Of a DNA stretch of 64,000 nucleotides, positions 34,660 to 46,689 are shown piece by piece. The notes beneath the pieces are model-generated. The model searched no databases, was not told the origin of the DNA, and saw only the letters and a program-made list of their open reading frames with translations. The position numbers and the translations under genes were made by a program. The first letter of the stretch is position 1. Each line of letters begins with the position of its first letter. This stretch comes from Lamellibrachia columna (lineage: Eukaryota > Annelida > Polychaeta > Sabellida > Siboglinidae), in assembly GCA_963662155.1 (NCBI GenBank), contig OY759261.1, positions 36,497,522 to 36,561,521 on the forward strand. The letters run 5' to 3'.

Positions 34660-35967
34660 ATGCGATGGGGCGTCGCCGCTGATTTGAATGGCTTTGCAAC
34701 TAGGGCTCGGCAACGACATCAGCCATTAGCAATGCCGCGAACCGGGATAATGCACGTGTCGAGCCACGACGTTGCAGAGATTCGTGCTCGCGAGAGCCAT
34801 GTTCACAATGGACTAACTGCGACAACCAGACACGACAACGTGCATGAGATGGAGCGAATGATGGACGTGGTGCGGAACCTGCAGCAGTCGATGTCCGCGT
34901 TGACGCAGCAGATGGGAGAGATTATTTGTTCACAGCGCGTCATGCAAGGATCCTCAGCAGCCGTGGGCTCATCAGACACCACTTCACGAACGAACATCGC
35001 GCCGACGACGCAGAGCCTTCCCCGACCCAATGTGTTCAGCTTGACAACGGCCTTGGAGACGATCGAGCGGTCGACCGGGGCATCGTTGTGCTCCGCTCTC
35101 GCCGACACTTTCAGATGGCAGTGCTGCACGACAACCGCCGTCGCTTCGGAGAGTCTGCCCGATGTCGAGACGGTGTCACCGGCCCAGAGAGCAGCAATCC
35201 TTGACGGTAAAGACATTAACTTGGCTTCACTCCTGATACCCCACTTCGACCTGGGAGATCACAGTCGCTACGCTGGTGTGGACGGCTCTCACCACCTCCT
35301 CCGCCTGCTGTCGTCCGACCCCTGTTTAAACCGTAACCTGACACTGGCTGAGTTCATTGCGGCCTTCAACAAGTACAGGAACATAATGTGTGAAGTGTGT
35401 GATACGAGGAAGGAGCTGGATGCTTACGAGGCAATAATTGTAGGCATCGCGTCCCGCATAGAAGGCACAGCTTTCTATGAATATCATAAAGCGTTTTCAG
35501 CTTGGGCAGCAGCCCTCACCCAACAACATAATGTGAAGCTAGACTGGGGGCTCTGGGTGAATGGCCTGTTTTGTTCCCTGTTCGTCGGTCAAACAGCGAA
35601 CGTGTGTTTGTTGTGCGGCAGTGCAGCACACTTGAGTAGTTTCTGCCCCATGATAGCAAATGCAAAGGCACCAGCTGTCAGTTACAACTTCTCCCGGGGT
35701 CCCTTACCTGGTAGACTTAGTCATGCCCATACTACCACCGATGTGCAGGGAAGACACATAGTTAGTGTTGGGCAGAGGGAAATTTGCAACAATTTAAACT
35801 CAGACCGTGGTTCTATGAGGCAGAACTGCAAATTTCTTCACTCAGGTATTGTGTGCAGAGCATCACACCCTAGCGTCGTGTGCCCAACTAAATCCAATGG
35901 CTATCGAGCTAGAACACCCCAACCAGTGACGAGAACGGATAACAGACCACCAATGACTACACAATGA
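34660..35967 (+). CDS. gag: DIRS-like Gag protein, unit F, intact ORF
   Basis: Differs from units C to E by one residue, MHVSSHD for MHVPSHD near residue 33. All zinc-binding residues are kept. Confidence 0.85.
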   Translation: MRWGVAADLNGFATRARQRHQPLAMPRTGIMHVSSHDVAEIRARESHVHNGLTATTRHDNVHEMERMMDVVRNLQQSMSALTQQMGEIICSQRVMQGSSAAVGSSDTTSRTNIAPTTQSLPRPNVFSLTTALETIERSTGASLCSALADTFRWQCCTTTAVASESLPDVETVSPAQRAAILDGKDINLASLLIPHFDLGDHSRYAGVDGSHHLLRLLSSDPCLNRNLTLAEFIAAFNKYRNIMCEVCDTRKELDAYEAIIVGIASRIEGTAFYEYHKAFSAWAAALTQQHNVKLDWGLWVNGLFCSLFVGQTANVCLLCGSAAHLSSFCPMIANAKAPAVSYNFSRGPLPGRLSHAHTTTDVQGRHIVSVGQREICNNLNSDRGSMRQNCKFLHSGIVCRASHPSVVCPTKSNGYRARTPQPVTRTDNRPPMTTQ

Positions 35968-37476
35968 CTAACATCAACCGACCAAATAGGTGGACAGACA
36001 GTGACCCTGACACCTATAGACATAGACAGACTGGAGATGGAGTTAGCTGGGCATCCAGATAGGAATTTCGTGGTCAATCTCATCAATGGTCTACGTGAGG
36101 GATTCTTTACGGGAATTAACGAACCACCCATGATTACTTTAGAACATCCAAATAATGTCTGCTAACAGTCACCCAGAAATCGTTACCAAATTGATTGATG
36201 ATGAAGTGAAGAAGGGGTTTAGGTAGGCCCCTTTGAAACACCCCCTTTCTCAACTTACAGGGTGAGCCCCCTTGGTGTGGCCAAAGGCTCCTACTCCAGA
36301 AAGAAGCATTTAATTGTAGATTTATCTGCGCCCCATAACAATAATAACCATGCCAGTTTAAATCAACTCATCAACAAGGATGAATACTCACTAACCTATG
36401 TCAAATTAGACGATGCCATTAGTGGAATTTTAGAGAGTGGTCGGGGTTCTTGGTTATGCAAGACTGATATCGTCAATGCGTTTAAGCAGATTCCTATCCA
36501 CCCGTCACTGTGGCATTTGTATGGGGTCAAGTGGAATGGGGCATATTTCTTCTACACCCGGCTAGTATTTGGGAGCCGCTCGAGCCCTAAATATTCGACT
36601 GGCTTTCCCAGGCTGTGTTTTGGATAGCCAAACATAATTATGGGATTGAGTTTATTCTCCATCTGTTAGACGACTATCTGACGATAGACTCTCCCAGTGC
36701 CACAGCAGAGAGAACTATGGCTCTACTTACCATGATTTTTAACAGGCTACGGGTCCCAATAGCACCTCATAAGACAGTGGGACCTATCGTACAGTTGCAG
36801 TATTTAGGTATAATCCTCGACACTGACAGCATGGAAGCTCGCTTACCATTAGACAAACTTACCAGGATTAGAGAAATGTTACATAAATTTGAAAGCAAGC
36901 AGAGAATATCCAAGAGAGCTCTACTGAGCTTGTTGGGCCATTTAAATTTTGCGTCCAGAGTAATCAGACAAGGACGAAGCTTCATGTCCTACCTCCTGGC
37001 TTTGGCAGCCTCAGTTAAAGAATTACACCACCACGTCAAGCTAAACGCAGAATGTCGCCAGGATATGGCTATGTGGCATAGATTCTACAGAGGGGTATCA
37101 CTTACTTTTTAACTACAGAGCATTCCATTTGCCCTCTCCAACCTATGTTGGCCCTCATGCAAACACTGTTGGCTATAGCAGCTCAGCCACACGATCCCCT
37201 GTTTACCACACTAGCAGGAACACCTCTGACACTGGCATTTGTCATTGACAAATTAAAGTTTCTCCTATCAGAACTGGGTTATAATCCAGCCTTGTACAGT
37301 GGGCATTCTTTCCGGATAGGGGCCGCTACGCTACTACAGTTGCAGCAGCTAACATCCCAGATCACATGATCAGGACCCTGGGTAGATGGACTTCTGATTG
37401 CTACTGCAGATATATCAGAACGTCACATGAATCTTTACAACATGATCAACAAGCTATGTGTGGGCATTTCAGATGA
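35968..37476 (+). pseudogene. DIRS-like RT/recombinase remnant, unit F
   Basis: Same lesions as unit B, with the GGAATTTCGTGG form in the Pol N-terminus. Confidence 0.9.
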
Positions 37477-37588
37477 GCACAAGTTCTTGCAGTGGGCAGA
37501 AGTCTTGACTGTTAGACACTCTTAGATGGGTGGTTGTGCCATTAGATGAAACATTGTTTCAGAACAATTCAACAATGTATACACGATA

Positions 37589-37629
<41 letters not shown>

Positions 37630-38079
37630 AAGTCGTTGATTGTTCACTATGTATGAGAATCGTGGGTCTTGTATTTAAAAATGTAGGCATACAGTTATAA
37701 TGTCTATTGTAATAATGCCATTGCTTGATTTTACGTTTACGACTATGGGCTCTAACAACCTGATGTTCAGGTGACTAGCATGGGCTCAGTCACAGGCCTG
37801 GCAGTGGGTTGGAGGAGTCTTGATGACAAGTGCATCTACATGGATCTCTATGTCGTTGACTGCATAAATATCTAGTTAAGCACGATTTGTATATTGGCAT
37901 GGGAAAGTGCTATGAAAGCAGCAGGGATGTGTTATCATTCGTATGTGTGTATATATCGTATGAATTGTATATAATGCCATACAGACATGGAGAAATGTGT
38001 AAGTAGAATGACATGAAGACAGGCAGCATGGCGCAATGCTGCAAGCACAACGATCAGACACTGTATGCAATGTGTCATT

Positions 38080-38171
<92 letters not shown>

Positions 38172-38364
38172 AGAACCATGTCCGTTCAAGTAAACATCCG
38201 GGCCTCGCAGCCAGCCCTCTCGGTGTCACAGCTGGCCCCAGAGAAATACGACCGGGCTGCCCCTTTTAATCTTCTAATCTTCGAATCGAGAAAACCCGCC
38301 TCACATGGTTTGAGTGAGTAGTCGTGTACAACGCAATGACACACTATAAATCACATCATCTTAC

Positions 38365-38448
38365 CTGAGTTGTGTTAGAAGTGGCAGGTGACCCAGTGCG
38401 GCGGCCAAAGCTGATGTCCCCTCACCAGACAGGCTGTAGTTGCCCAAA
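38365..38448 (-). CDS. 84-bp LRR exon, unit F, Cys-to-Tyr variant
   Basis: Identical to the unit E exon, with Tyr at the ladder position. Confidence 0.85.
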
Positions 38449-39476
38449 CTGCAATACATATAAATATTGTCAATATAATAATGAAATGAATCTATTGAAG
38501 ATTGCAACACTAAAGTGTGGACTTAGAACTAAGGTGTTAATGGGTGTCAATAGGGTCATTCCATATAAAATCAACCAACAACATTCTTCACCCTCTCATG
38601 TTTTATTTAATGACATTTGACATCCACGTTGGACCTGTTGTGAAATTGAAGTTATTGCATTTTATAACAAACAAAATTGTGTTACCCATTAACACTTAGG
38701 TAGACATGACGTTGGCTCTAGTTATCTTAAAGGACTGATTTTCATCTTAAGCTAAAGCCAAGACATTGCCCTATCCTTAGATCATATGGCAACTTAAAAC
38801 TATTATGTTGGACATGTCACTGATCTAGCCATTTGACCTTGATATACCCAAAATAAATAAACTCAGATTTTTTTATTTTTTATGTTTAGGACGTAATTGT
38901 ATCAGCAATTTTCAAGCAAAATATATACAATGGTCCAAATATTATTATTAATATAACAAGCATTTCTGCCAACTAACTTGAAATTGCTGGAAATCTATGA
39001 ATAGGGCAATGTATTAGTTTAATTTTAAGACCAAAATCAGAACTATGTCACTATTAGGAGCAAAAAAATGTAACATAGGTGTTAAAAATTGTGTAAAAAT
39101 TTAAGAAAAAAATTTCAAATTGCTGTACCTCAACATCTTATTATGGTCACACTCTACTGTTTTAAATGAAACTTGTTGATACAATGACATTGCTAATGAT
39201 ATAATATGATCAAGAACGGGGTTTGCAAATGTTTGGTTTGTCAGGTTAAAATCATTGACTTTCACAAAAAAAAATTTGGGGGAACTGCCTTATAATTAGG
39301 GATGAAGTTATGTGTTAAAGACTTAATTTTTTTATTCCAGATTTGTGTTCATTTTATATATTAGCATGACACAAATTAATTGTAACTAAACAAATGTCCT
39401 GAAAGTTATTGGTAAAAATTAAGTTTTCAGTACTGTATTTGCGATTCACGAAAGTGAGTGTCTAAAAACAAAGCCG

Positions 39477-39494
39477 TGACGTCATATGACGTCA
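39477..39494. promoter_or_regulatory. Twin CRE-like palindromes, unit G
   Basis: Both TGACGTCA octamers intact (39,477-39,484 and 39,487-39,494). Confidence 0.5.
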
Positions 39495-39541
39495 GCCCTG
39501 AAAGCACGGATACGAGGTCAACGCAAACTCCACCGCTGAAG

Positions 39542-40849
39542 ATGCGATGGGGCGTCGCCGCTGATTTGAATGGCTTTGCAACTAGGGCTCGGCAACGACA
39601 TCAGCCATTAGCAATGCCGCGAACCGGGATAATGCACGTGTCGAGCCACGACGTTGCAGAGATTCGTGCTCGCGAGAGCCATGTTCACAATGGACTAACT
39701 GCGACAACCAGACACGACAACGTGCATGAGATGGAGCGAATGATGGACGTGGTGCGGAACCTGCAGCAGTCGATGTCCGCGTTGACGCAGCAGATGGGAG
39801 AGATTATTTGTTCACAGCGCGTCATGCAAGGATCCTCAGCAGCCGTGGGCTCATCAGACACCACTTCACGAACGAACATCGCGCCGACGACGCAGAGCCT
39901 TCCCCGACCCAATGTGTTCAGCTTGACAACGGCCTTGGAGACGATCGAGCGGTCGACCGGGGCATCGTTGTGCTCCGCTCTCGCCGACACTTTCAGATGG
40001 CAGTGCTGCACGACAACCGCCGTCGCTTCGGAGAGTCTGCCCGATGTCGAGACGGTGTCACCGGCCCAGAGAGCAGCAATCCTTGACGGTAAAGACATTA
40101 ACTTGGCTTCACTCCTGATACCCCACTTCGACCTGGGAGATCACAGTCGCTACGCTGGTGTGGACGGCTCTCACCACCTCCTCCGCCTGCTGTCGTCCGA
40201 CCCCTGTTTAAACCGTAACCTGACACTGGCTGAGTTCATTGCGGCCTTCAACAAGTACAGGAACATAATGTGTGAAGTGTGTGATACGAGGAAGGAGCTG
40301 GATGCTTACGAGGCAATAATTGTAGGCATCGCGTCCCGCATAGAAGGCACAGCTTTCTATGAATATCATAAAGCGTTTTCAGCTTGGGCAGCAGCCCTCA
40401 CCCAACAACATAATGTGAAGCTAGACTGGGGGCTCTGGGTGAATGGCCTGTTTTGTTCCCTGTTCGTCGGTCAAACAGCGAACGTGTGTTTGTTGTGCGG
40501 CAGTGCAGCACACTTGAGTAGTTTCTGCCCCATGATAGCAAATGCAAAGGCACCAGCTGTCAGTTACAACTTCTCCCGGGGTCCCTTACCTGGTAGACTT
40601 AGTCATGCCCATACTACCACCGATGTGCAGGGAAGACACATAGTTAGTGTTGGGCAGAGGGAAATTTGCAACAATTTAAACTCAGACCGTGGTTCTATGA
40701 GGCAGAACTGCAAATTTCTTCACTCAGGTATTGTGTGCAGAGCATCACACCCTAGCGTCGTGTGCCCAACTAAATCCAATGGCTATCGAGCTAGAACACC
40801 CCAACCAGTGACGAGAACGGATAACAGACCACCAATGACTACACAATGA
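39542..40849 (+). CDS. gag: DIRS-like Gag protein, unit G, intact ORF
   Basis: Protein identical to unit F. This is the last complete gag of the array. Confidence 0.85.
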   Translation: MRWGVAADLNGFATRARQRHQPLAMPRTGIMHVSSHDVAEIRARESHVHNGLTATTRHDNVHEMERMMDVVRNLQQSMSALTQQMGEIICSQRVMQGSSAAVGSSDTTSRTNIAPTTQSLPRPNVFSLTTALETIERSTGASLCSALADTFRWQCCTTTAVASESLPDVETVSPAQRAAILDGKDINLASLLIPHFDLGDHSRYAGVDGSHHLLRLLSSDPCLNRNLTLAEFIAAFNKYRNIMCEVCDTRKELDAYEAIIVGIASRIEGTAFYEYHKAFSAWAAALTQQHNVKLDWGLWVNGLFCSLFVGQTANVCLLCGSAAHLSSFCPMIANAKAPAVSYNFSRGPLPGRLSHAHTTTDVQGRHIVSVGQREICNNLNSDRGSMRQNCKFLHSGIVCRASHPSVVCPTKSNGYRARTPQPVTRTDNRPPMTTQ

Positions 40850-42359
40850 CTAACATCAACCGACCAAATAGGTGGACAGACAGTGACCCTGACACCTATA
40901 GACATAGACAGACTGGAGATGGAGTTAGCTGGGCATCCAGATAGGAATTTCGTGGTCAATCTCATCAATGGTCTACGTGAGGGATTCTTTACGGGAATTA
41001 ACGAACCACCCATGATTACTTTAGAACATCCAAATAATGTCTGCTAACAGTCACCCAGAAATCGTTACCAAATTGATTGATGATGAAGTGAAGAAGGGGT
41101 TTAGGTAGGCCCCTTTGAAACACCCCCTTTCTCAACTTACAGGGTGAGCCCCCTTGGTGTGGCCAAAGGCTCCTACTCCAGAAAGAAGCATTTAATTGTA
41201 GATTTATCTGCGCCCCATAACAATAATAACCATGCCAGTTTAAATCAACTCATCAACAAGGATGAATACTCACTAACCTATGTCAAATTAGACGATGCCA
41301 TTAGTGGAATTTTAGAGAGTGGTCGGGGTTCTTGGTTATGCAAGACTGATATCGTCAATGCGTTTAAGCAGATTCCTATCCACCCGTCACTGTGGCATTT
41401 GTATGGGGTCAAGTGGAATGGGGCATATTTCTTCTACACCCGGCTAGTATTTGGGAGCCGCTCGAGCCCTAAATATTCGACTGGCTTTCCCAGGCTGTGT
41501 TTTGGATAGCCAAACATAATTATGGGATTGAGTTTATTCTCCATCTGTTAGACGACTATCTGACGATAGACTCTCCCAGTGCCACAGCAGAGAGAACTAT
41601 GGCTCTACTTACCATGATTTTTAACAGGCTACGGGTCCCAATAGCACCTCATAAGACAGTGGGACCTATCGTACAGTTGCAGTATTTAGGTATAATCCTC
41701 GACACTGACAGCATGGAAGCTCGCTTACCATTAGACAAACTTACCAGGATTAGAGAAATGTTACATAAATTTGAAAGCAAGCAGAGAATATCCAAAAGAG
41801 CTCTACTGAGCTTGTTGGGCTATTTAAATTTTGCATCCAGAGTAATCAGACAAGGACGAAGCTTCATGTCCTACCTCCTGGCTTTGGCAGCCTCAGTTAA
41901 AGAATTACACCACCACGTCAAGCTAAATGCAGAATGTCGCCAGGATGTGGCTATGTGGCATAGATTCCACAGAGGGGTATCACTTACTTATTTAGCTACA
42001 GAGCATTCCATTTGCCCTCTCCAACCTATGTTGGCCCTCATGCAAACACTGTTGGGTATAGCAGCTCAGCCACACGATCCCCTGTTTACCACACAAGCAG
42101 GAACACCTCTGACACTGGCATTTGTCATTGACAAATTAAAGATTCTCCTATCAGAACTGGGTTATAATCCAGACTTGTACAGTGGGCACTCTTTCCGGAT
42201 AGGGGCCGCTACGCTACTACAGTTGCAACAGCTAACATCCCAGATCACATGATCAGGACCCTGGGTAGATGGACTTCTGATTGCTACTGCAGATATATCA
42301 GAACGTCACATGAATCTTTACAACAGGATCAACAAGCTATGTGTGGGCATTTCAGATGA
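40850..42359 (+). pseudogene. DIRS-like RT/recombinase remnant, unit G, with open RT-recombinase fusion
   Basis: It shares the Pol N-terminal deletions, the RT frameshift at about 41,473 and the frameshift after GHSFRIGAAT with the other units. It lacks the junction frameshift: 41,497-42,252 is a single open frame of 251 codons running from RT motif C (LLDDYL) through the connection region and across the deletion join (RGVSLTYLATEHSICPLQ) into the recombinase C-terminal part. The deletion that removed RNase H and the recombinase N-terminus was therefore in frame originally. Private residues include GYLNFAS and HRFHRGV. Confidence 0.9.
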
Positions 42360-42471
42360 GCACAAATTCTTGCAGTGGGCAGAAGTCTTGACTGTTAGAC
42401 ACTCTTAGATGGGTGGTTGTGCCATTAGATGAAACATTGTTTCAGAACAATTCAACAATGTATACACGATA

Positions 42472-42599
<128 letters not shown>

Positions 42600-43109
42600 C
42601 AAGTCGTTGATTGTTCACTATGTATGAGAATCGTGGATTTTTTAAAGTTACTAGTCAGGGATTGCACATGTAGTTAGGCATATAACGTGTATACTGGCAC
42701 GTGGGTCTTGTATTTAAAAATGTAGGCATACAGTTATAATGTCTATTGTAATAATGCCATTGCTTGATTTTACGTTTACTATGGGCTCTAACAACCTGAT
42801 GTTCAGGTGACTAGCATGGGCTCAGTCACAGGCCTGGCAGTGGGTTGGAGGAGTCTTGATAACAAGTGCATCTACATGGGTCTCTATGTCGTTGACTGCA
42901 TAAATATCTAGTTAAGCACGATTTGTATATTGGCATGGGAAAGTGCTATGAAAGCAGCAGGGATGTGTTATCATTCGTGTGTGTATATATCGTATGAATT
43001 GTATATAATGCCATACAGACATGGAGAAATGTGTATGTAGAATGACATGAAGACAGGCAGCATGGCGCAATGCTGCAAGCACAACGATCAGACACTGTAT
43101 GCAATGTGT

Positions 43110-43698
<589 letters not shown>

Positions 43699-43877
43699 TT
43701 AGAACCATGTTAGAACCATGTCCGTTCAAGTAAACATCCGGGCCTCGCAGCCAGCCCTCTCGGTGTCACAGCTGGCCCCAGAGAAATACGACCGGGCTGT
43801 CCCTTTTCGCCAAGTTTTTTATAATAAATACTGTTCATATCTTACCATTGTGTTTGTGTTTTGCTGTCATAAACTGT

Positions 43878-44034
43878 TTGTGTTCGATGACACATATTAT
43901 ATGGATGTTAGTCGAACATCGACGTGGTGAAAACATGTGTCTTGCAGGGTTTTGTCGGCATAAAGCCGAAATAAAACATAACCCTGAACATATTTCTAAT
44001 CTTCGAATCGAGAAAACCCGCCTCACATGGTTTG
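43878..44034. repeat. 150-bp hairpin-bearing direct repeat, copy 1
   Basis: Contains an inverted heptamer pair (TGTTCGA / TCGAACA) and a strong stem-loop from CAGGGTTTTGTCGGC through ATAAA to GCCGAAATAAAAC and AACCCTG, with AATAAA in the descending arm. It ends with CTAATCTTCGAATCGAGAAA. It lies about 50 bp from the unit G LRR exon. Units A to F keep only the last part (from TAATCTTCGAATCG). It could be a retroelement terminal repeat or a small structured element. Confidence 0.65.
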
Positions 44035-44086
44035 AGTGAGTACTCGTGTACAACGCAATGACACACTATAAATCACATCTTCTTAC

Positions 44087-44170
44087 CTGAGTTGTGTTAG
44101 AAGTGGCAGGTGACCCAGTGCGGCGGCCAAAGCTGATGTCCCCTCACCAGACAGGCTGCAGTTGTCCAAA
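44087..44170 (-). CDS. 84-bp LRR exon, unit G, LDNC variant
   Basis: Differs from the unit A exon by one base, giving LDNCSLSG instead of LGNCSLSG. Asp or Asn at this place is common in LRRs, and as the array edge this may be the ancestral form. Donor CAG-GTAAGA and acceptor GTATTGCAG are kept. On the minus strand it is the most upstream of the seven array exons. Confidence 0.85.
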
Positions 44171-45254
44171 CTGCAATACATATAAATATTGTCAATATAA
44201 TAATGAAATGAATCTATTGAAGATTGCAACACTAAAGTGTGGAACAGAGGTGTTAATGGGTGTCAATAGGGTCATTCCATATGAAATCAACCAACAACAT
44301 TCTTCACCCTCTCAGGTTTTAATGACATTTGACATCCACGTTGGACCTGTTGTGAAATTGAAGTTATTGCATTTGATAACAAACAAAATGCAAAAAAAAT
44401 TGTGTTACCCATTAACACGTAGGTAGACATGACGTTGGCTCTAGTTATCTTAAAGGACTGATGTTCATCTTAAACTAAAGCCAAGACATTGCCCTATCCT
44501 TAGATCATATGGCAACTTAAAATTATTATGTTGGACATGTCACTGATCTAGACATTTGACCTTGATATACCCAAAATAAATAAACTGATTTTTTTTTTTA
44601 TGTTTAGGACGTAATTGTATCAACAATTTTCAAGCAAAATATATACAATGGTACAAATATTATTATTAATATAACAAGCATTTCTGCCAACTAACTTTAA
44701 ATTGCTGTACCTCAGCAACATATCGTGGTACCTTTTTAATTTATTGGAAATCTATGAATAGGGCAATGTATTAGTTTAACTTTAAGACCAAAATCAGAAC
44801 TATGTCACTATTAGGAGCACAATAATGTGACATAGGTGTTAAAAATGTGTGTGTAAATTGAAGAAAAAATTTCAAATTGCTGTACCTCAAGATCTTATTA
44901 TGGTCCCACTCTACTTTTTTAGATGAAACTTGTTGATACAATGACATTGATAATGATATAATTTGATCAAAATCGGGGTTTGCAAATGTTTGGTTTGTCA
45001 GGTCAAAATCAGTGACCTTCATAACATATTTGTTTTTTCAACTGCCATGTAATTAGGGATGAAGTTATGTTTTAAAGACTTCTAGATTCAATATTTTTTA
45101 TTGTAGATTTGTGTTCATTTTATATATTAGCATGACATAAATTAATTGTAACTAAAAAAAAGTCCCACAAATTATTGATAAAAATGAAGTTTTCAGTATT
45201 GTATTTGCGATTCACGAAAGCGAGTGTCTAAAAACAAAGCCGTGACGTCATATG

Positions 45255-45355
45255 GAGGAATGAAATGAGGTGCCTAGTTTCATGTACACTTTAAACAATG
45301 GCAGCGTTTTTTGCTTTCTTCATTTTACAAATGGTTTAACCTTTTACAAACTGTG
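45255..45355. other. Right-hand flank immediately after the array
   Basis: Unique sequence that replaces gag: after TGACGTCATATG the array copies continue with ACGTCAGC, whereas here GAGGAATG follows. No coding signal. Confidence 0.5.
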
Positions 45356-45500
45356 CTCGATGACATATATTATATGGATGTTAGTCGAACTTCGACGTGG
45401 GGAAAACGTGTCTTGCAGGGTTTTGTCGGTATAAAGCTGAAATAAAACATAGCCTTCAACATATTTCTAATCTTCGAATCGAGAAAGCCCGCCTCACACG
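45356..45500. repeat. 150-bp hairpin-bearing direct repeat, copy 2
   Basis: About 90% identical to 43,878-44,034 and in the same orientation, so the unit G LRR exon segment is bracketed by the pair. The inner stem reads TCGGT-ATAAA-GCTGA instead of TCGGC-ATAAA-GCCGA. Both changes leave G-T wobble pairs, so the RNA stem would still form. Confidence 0.65.
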
Positions 45501-46002
45501 TTGATGGCTGCGGTTCATGTAGACAACGCCAGCGCACTTGGCACTGATGCTATCTTCTCACATCTGTAGCCAGCACATCGTTACAAGTGACTCAAATTTT
45601 GGATGGGATTTGTGGATCACCAGGTGCTTACGATGCAAGACTGAAATTCCAACCTTTCGTCCGCTGATCACAAAAAAAATTACAAAATTGTATTTACAGT
45701 AGTTCACAAAGTCGCCAAATAGATGCAGTTAATATTATGCACGTTACCTTAAAAATTAAGCAACTTTCAGTAGGCTATATATATATATATATATATATAT
45801 TACAATAACAAAATAGGAAATTACTTACAGTAGACAGTTTCAGCTATAAGTTTTTTGCTCCCAACTTATCTCAATACTTAACGTATAGCCAATAAGTTGA
45901 ACAGTGTGTGGGGTGTGTGGGGTGTGTGGCATGAAGTGGGAGGTAGGAGTTTGGCCCTACAAACTGCTGGCAGGTGGGCAGTTGGCCTAAGCAACAGGTG
46001 TG
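45501..46002. other. No gene seen; contains (TA)12 and a G-rich tract
   Basis: (TA)12 at about 45,778-45,801, and from about 45,900 a plus-strand G-rich stretch with repeated GTGTGGG and GTGGGAGGT words that could form G-quadruplex structure. No gene is supportable. Short ORFs on both strands reflect the simple sequence. Confidence 0.4.
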
Positions 46003-46689
46003 ATGTGGGGTTGGTGGGAGGTGGACTCTCAACGTTGGTGGGAGGTTGGCCGCCAAAGCAGGTGGGACGGAGGTTGAGTAAGTATATCTTCTTTGAAGTA
46101 ACGTCTAAAAACTCATAAGGAACATTTTCACTAATGGAGGCCATTCGGTCAGTATTTACGTCTATGTATCTTTGCACAACACTTATGGAGAACATGCGGC
46201 CGGGAAATTCAGCTGACATCAGTGCCTATAAGTTACGGAACTAGCGTGAAAAACTAATAGCTGACATTGTCTACTAGTGTCACTCAAAACAGTGATCTTG
46301 TTGACTTGGAGTTCAAAAGAAATGTCAAATATGCTATGAATTATCGCGCCTGGGAATTGGACATCTCAATATACGAACTGTGGTCGGTTTTATTTTTAAT
46401 GTCTTGCTGAATGTGTGATGAAAACAGTTAAACTCTGATTTTGATTGTTTATTTTTAAAATCATACTTTTACGTGCCTGTTTTGTGTCATCCAGACACTA
46501 ACAAGTTTTAAAACCTAATATTATGTACATACTACAAGGGTAGATTATTAAGGGTGCATTGGGTGTCTGAGAATGTCTAATTTAACAGTGTTTGACAGTA
46601 GACTACCACTAGCCAACCTTCTGTCCCTAGAGTATCATTACTTTGACAACAAAATTGTTCCATGGGAAGGTATTCGAATTCCACAAATT

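Larger units (their letters stand above)
34603..39484 (+). repeat. Array unit F (4,882 bp)
   Basis: (TA)n tracts at 37,592-37,627 (36 bp) and 38,083-38,168. Shares CACGTGTCGAG in gag with unit G (CACGTGCCGAG elsewhere). Confidence 0.93.

Noticed and set aside
43718..43800. Terminal repeats (LTR or inverted) of the array DIRS element
   Set aside because: I looked for matching ends around the gag leader and after the recombinase but found no convincing pair, so no terminal repeats are annotated.
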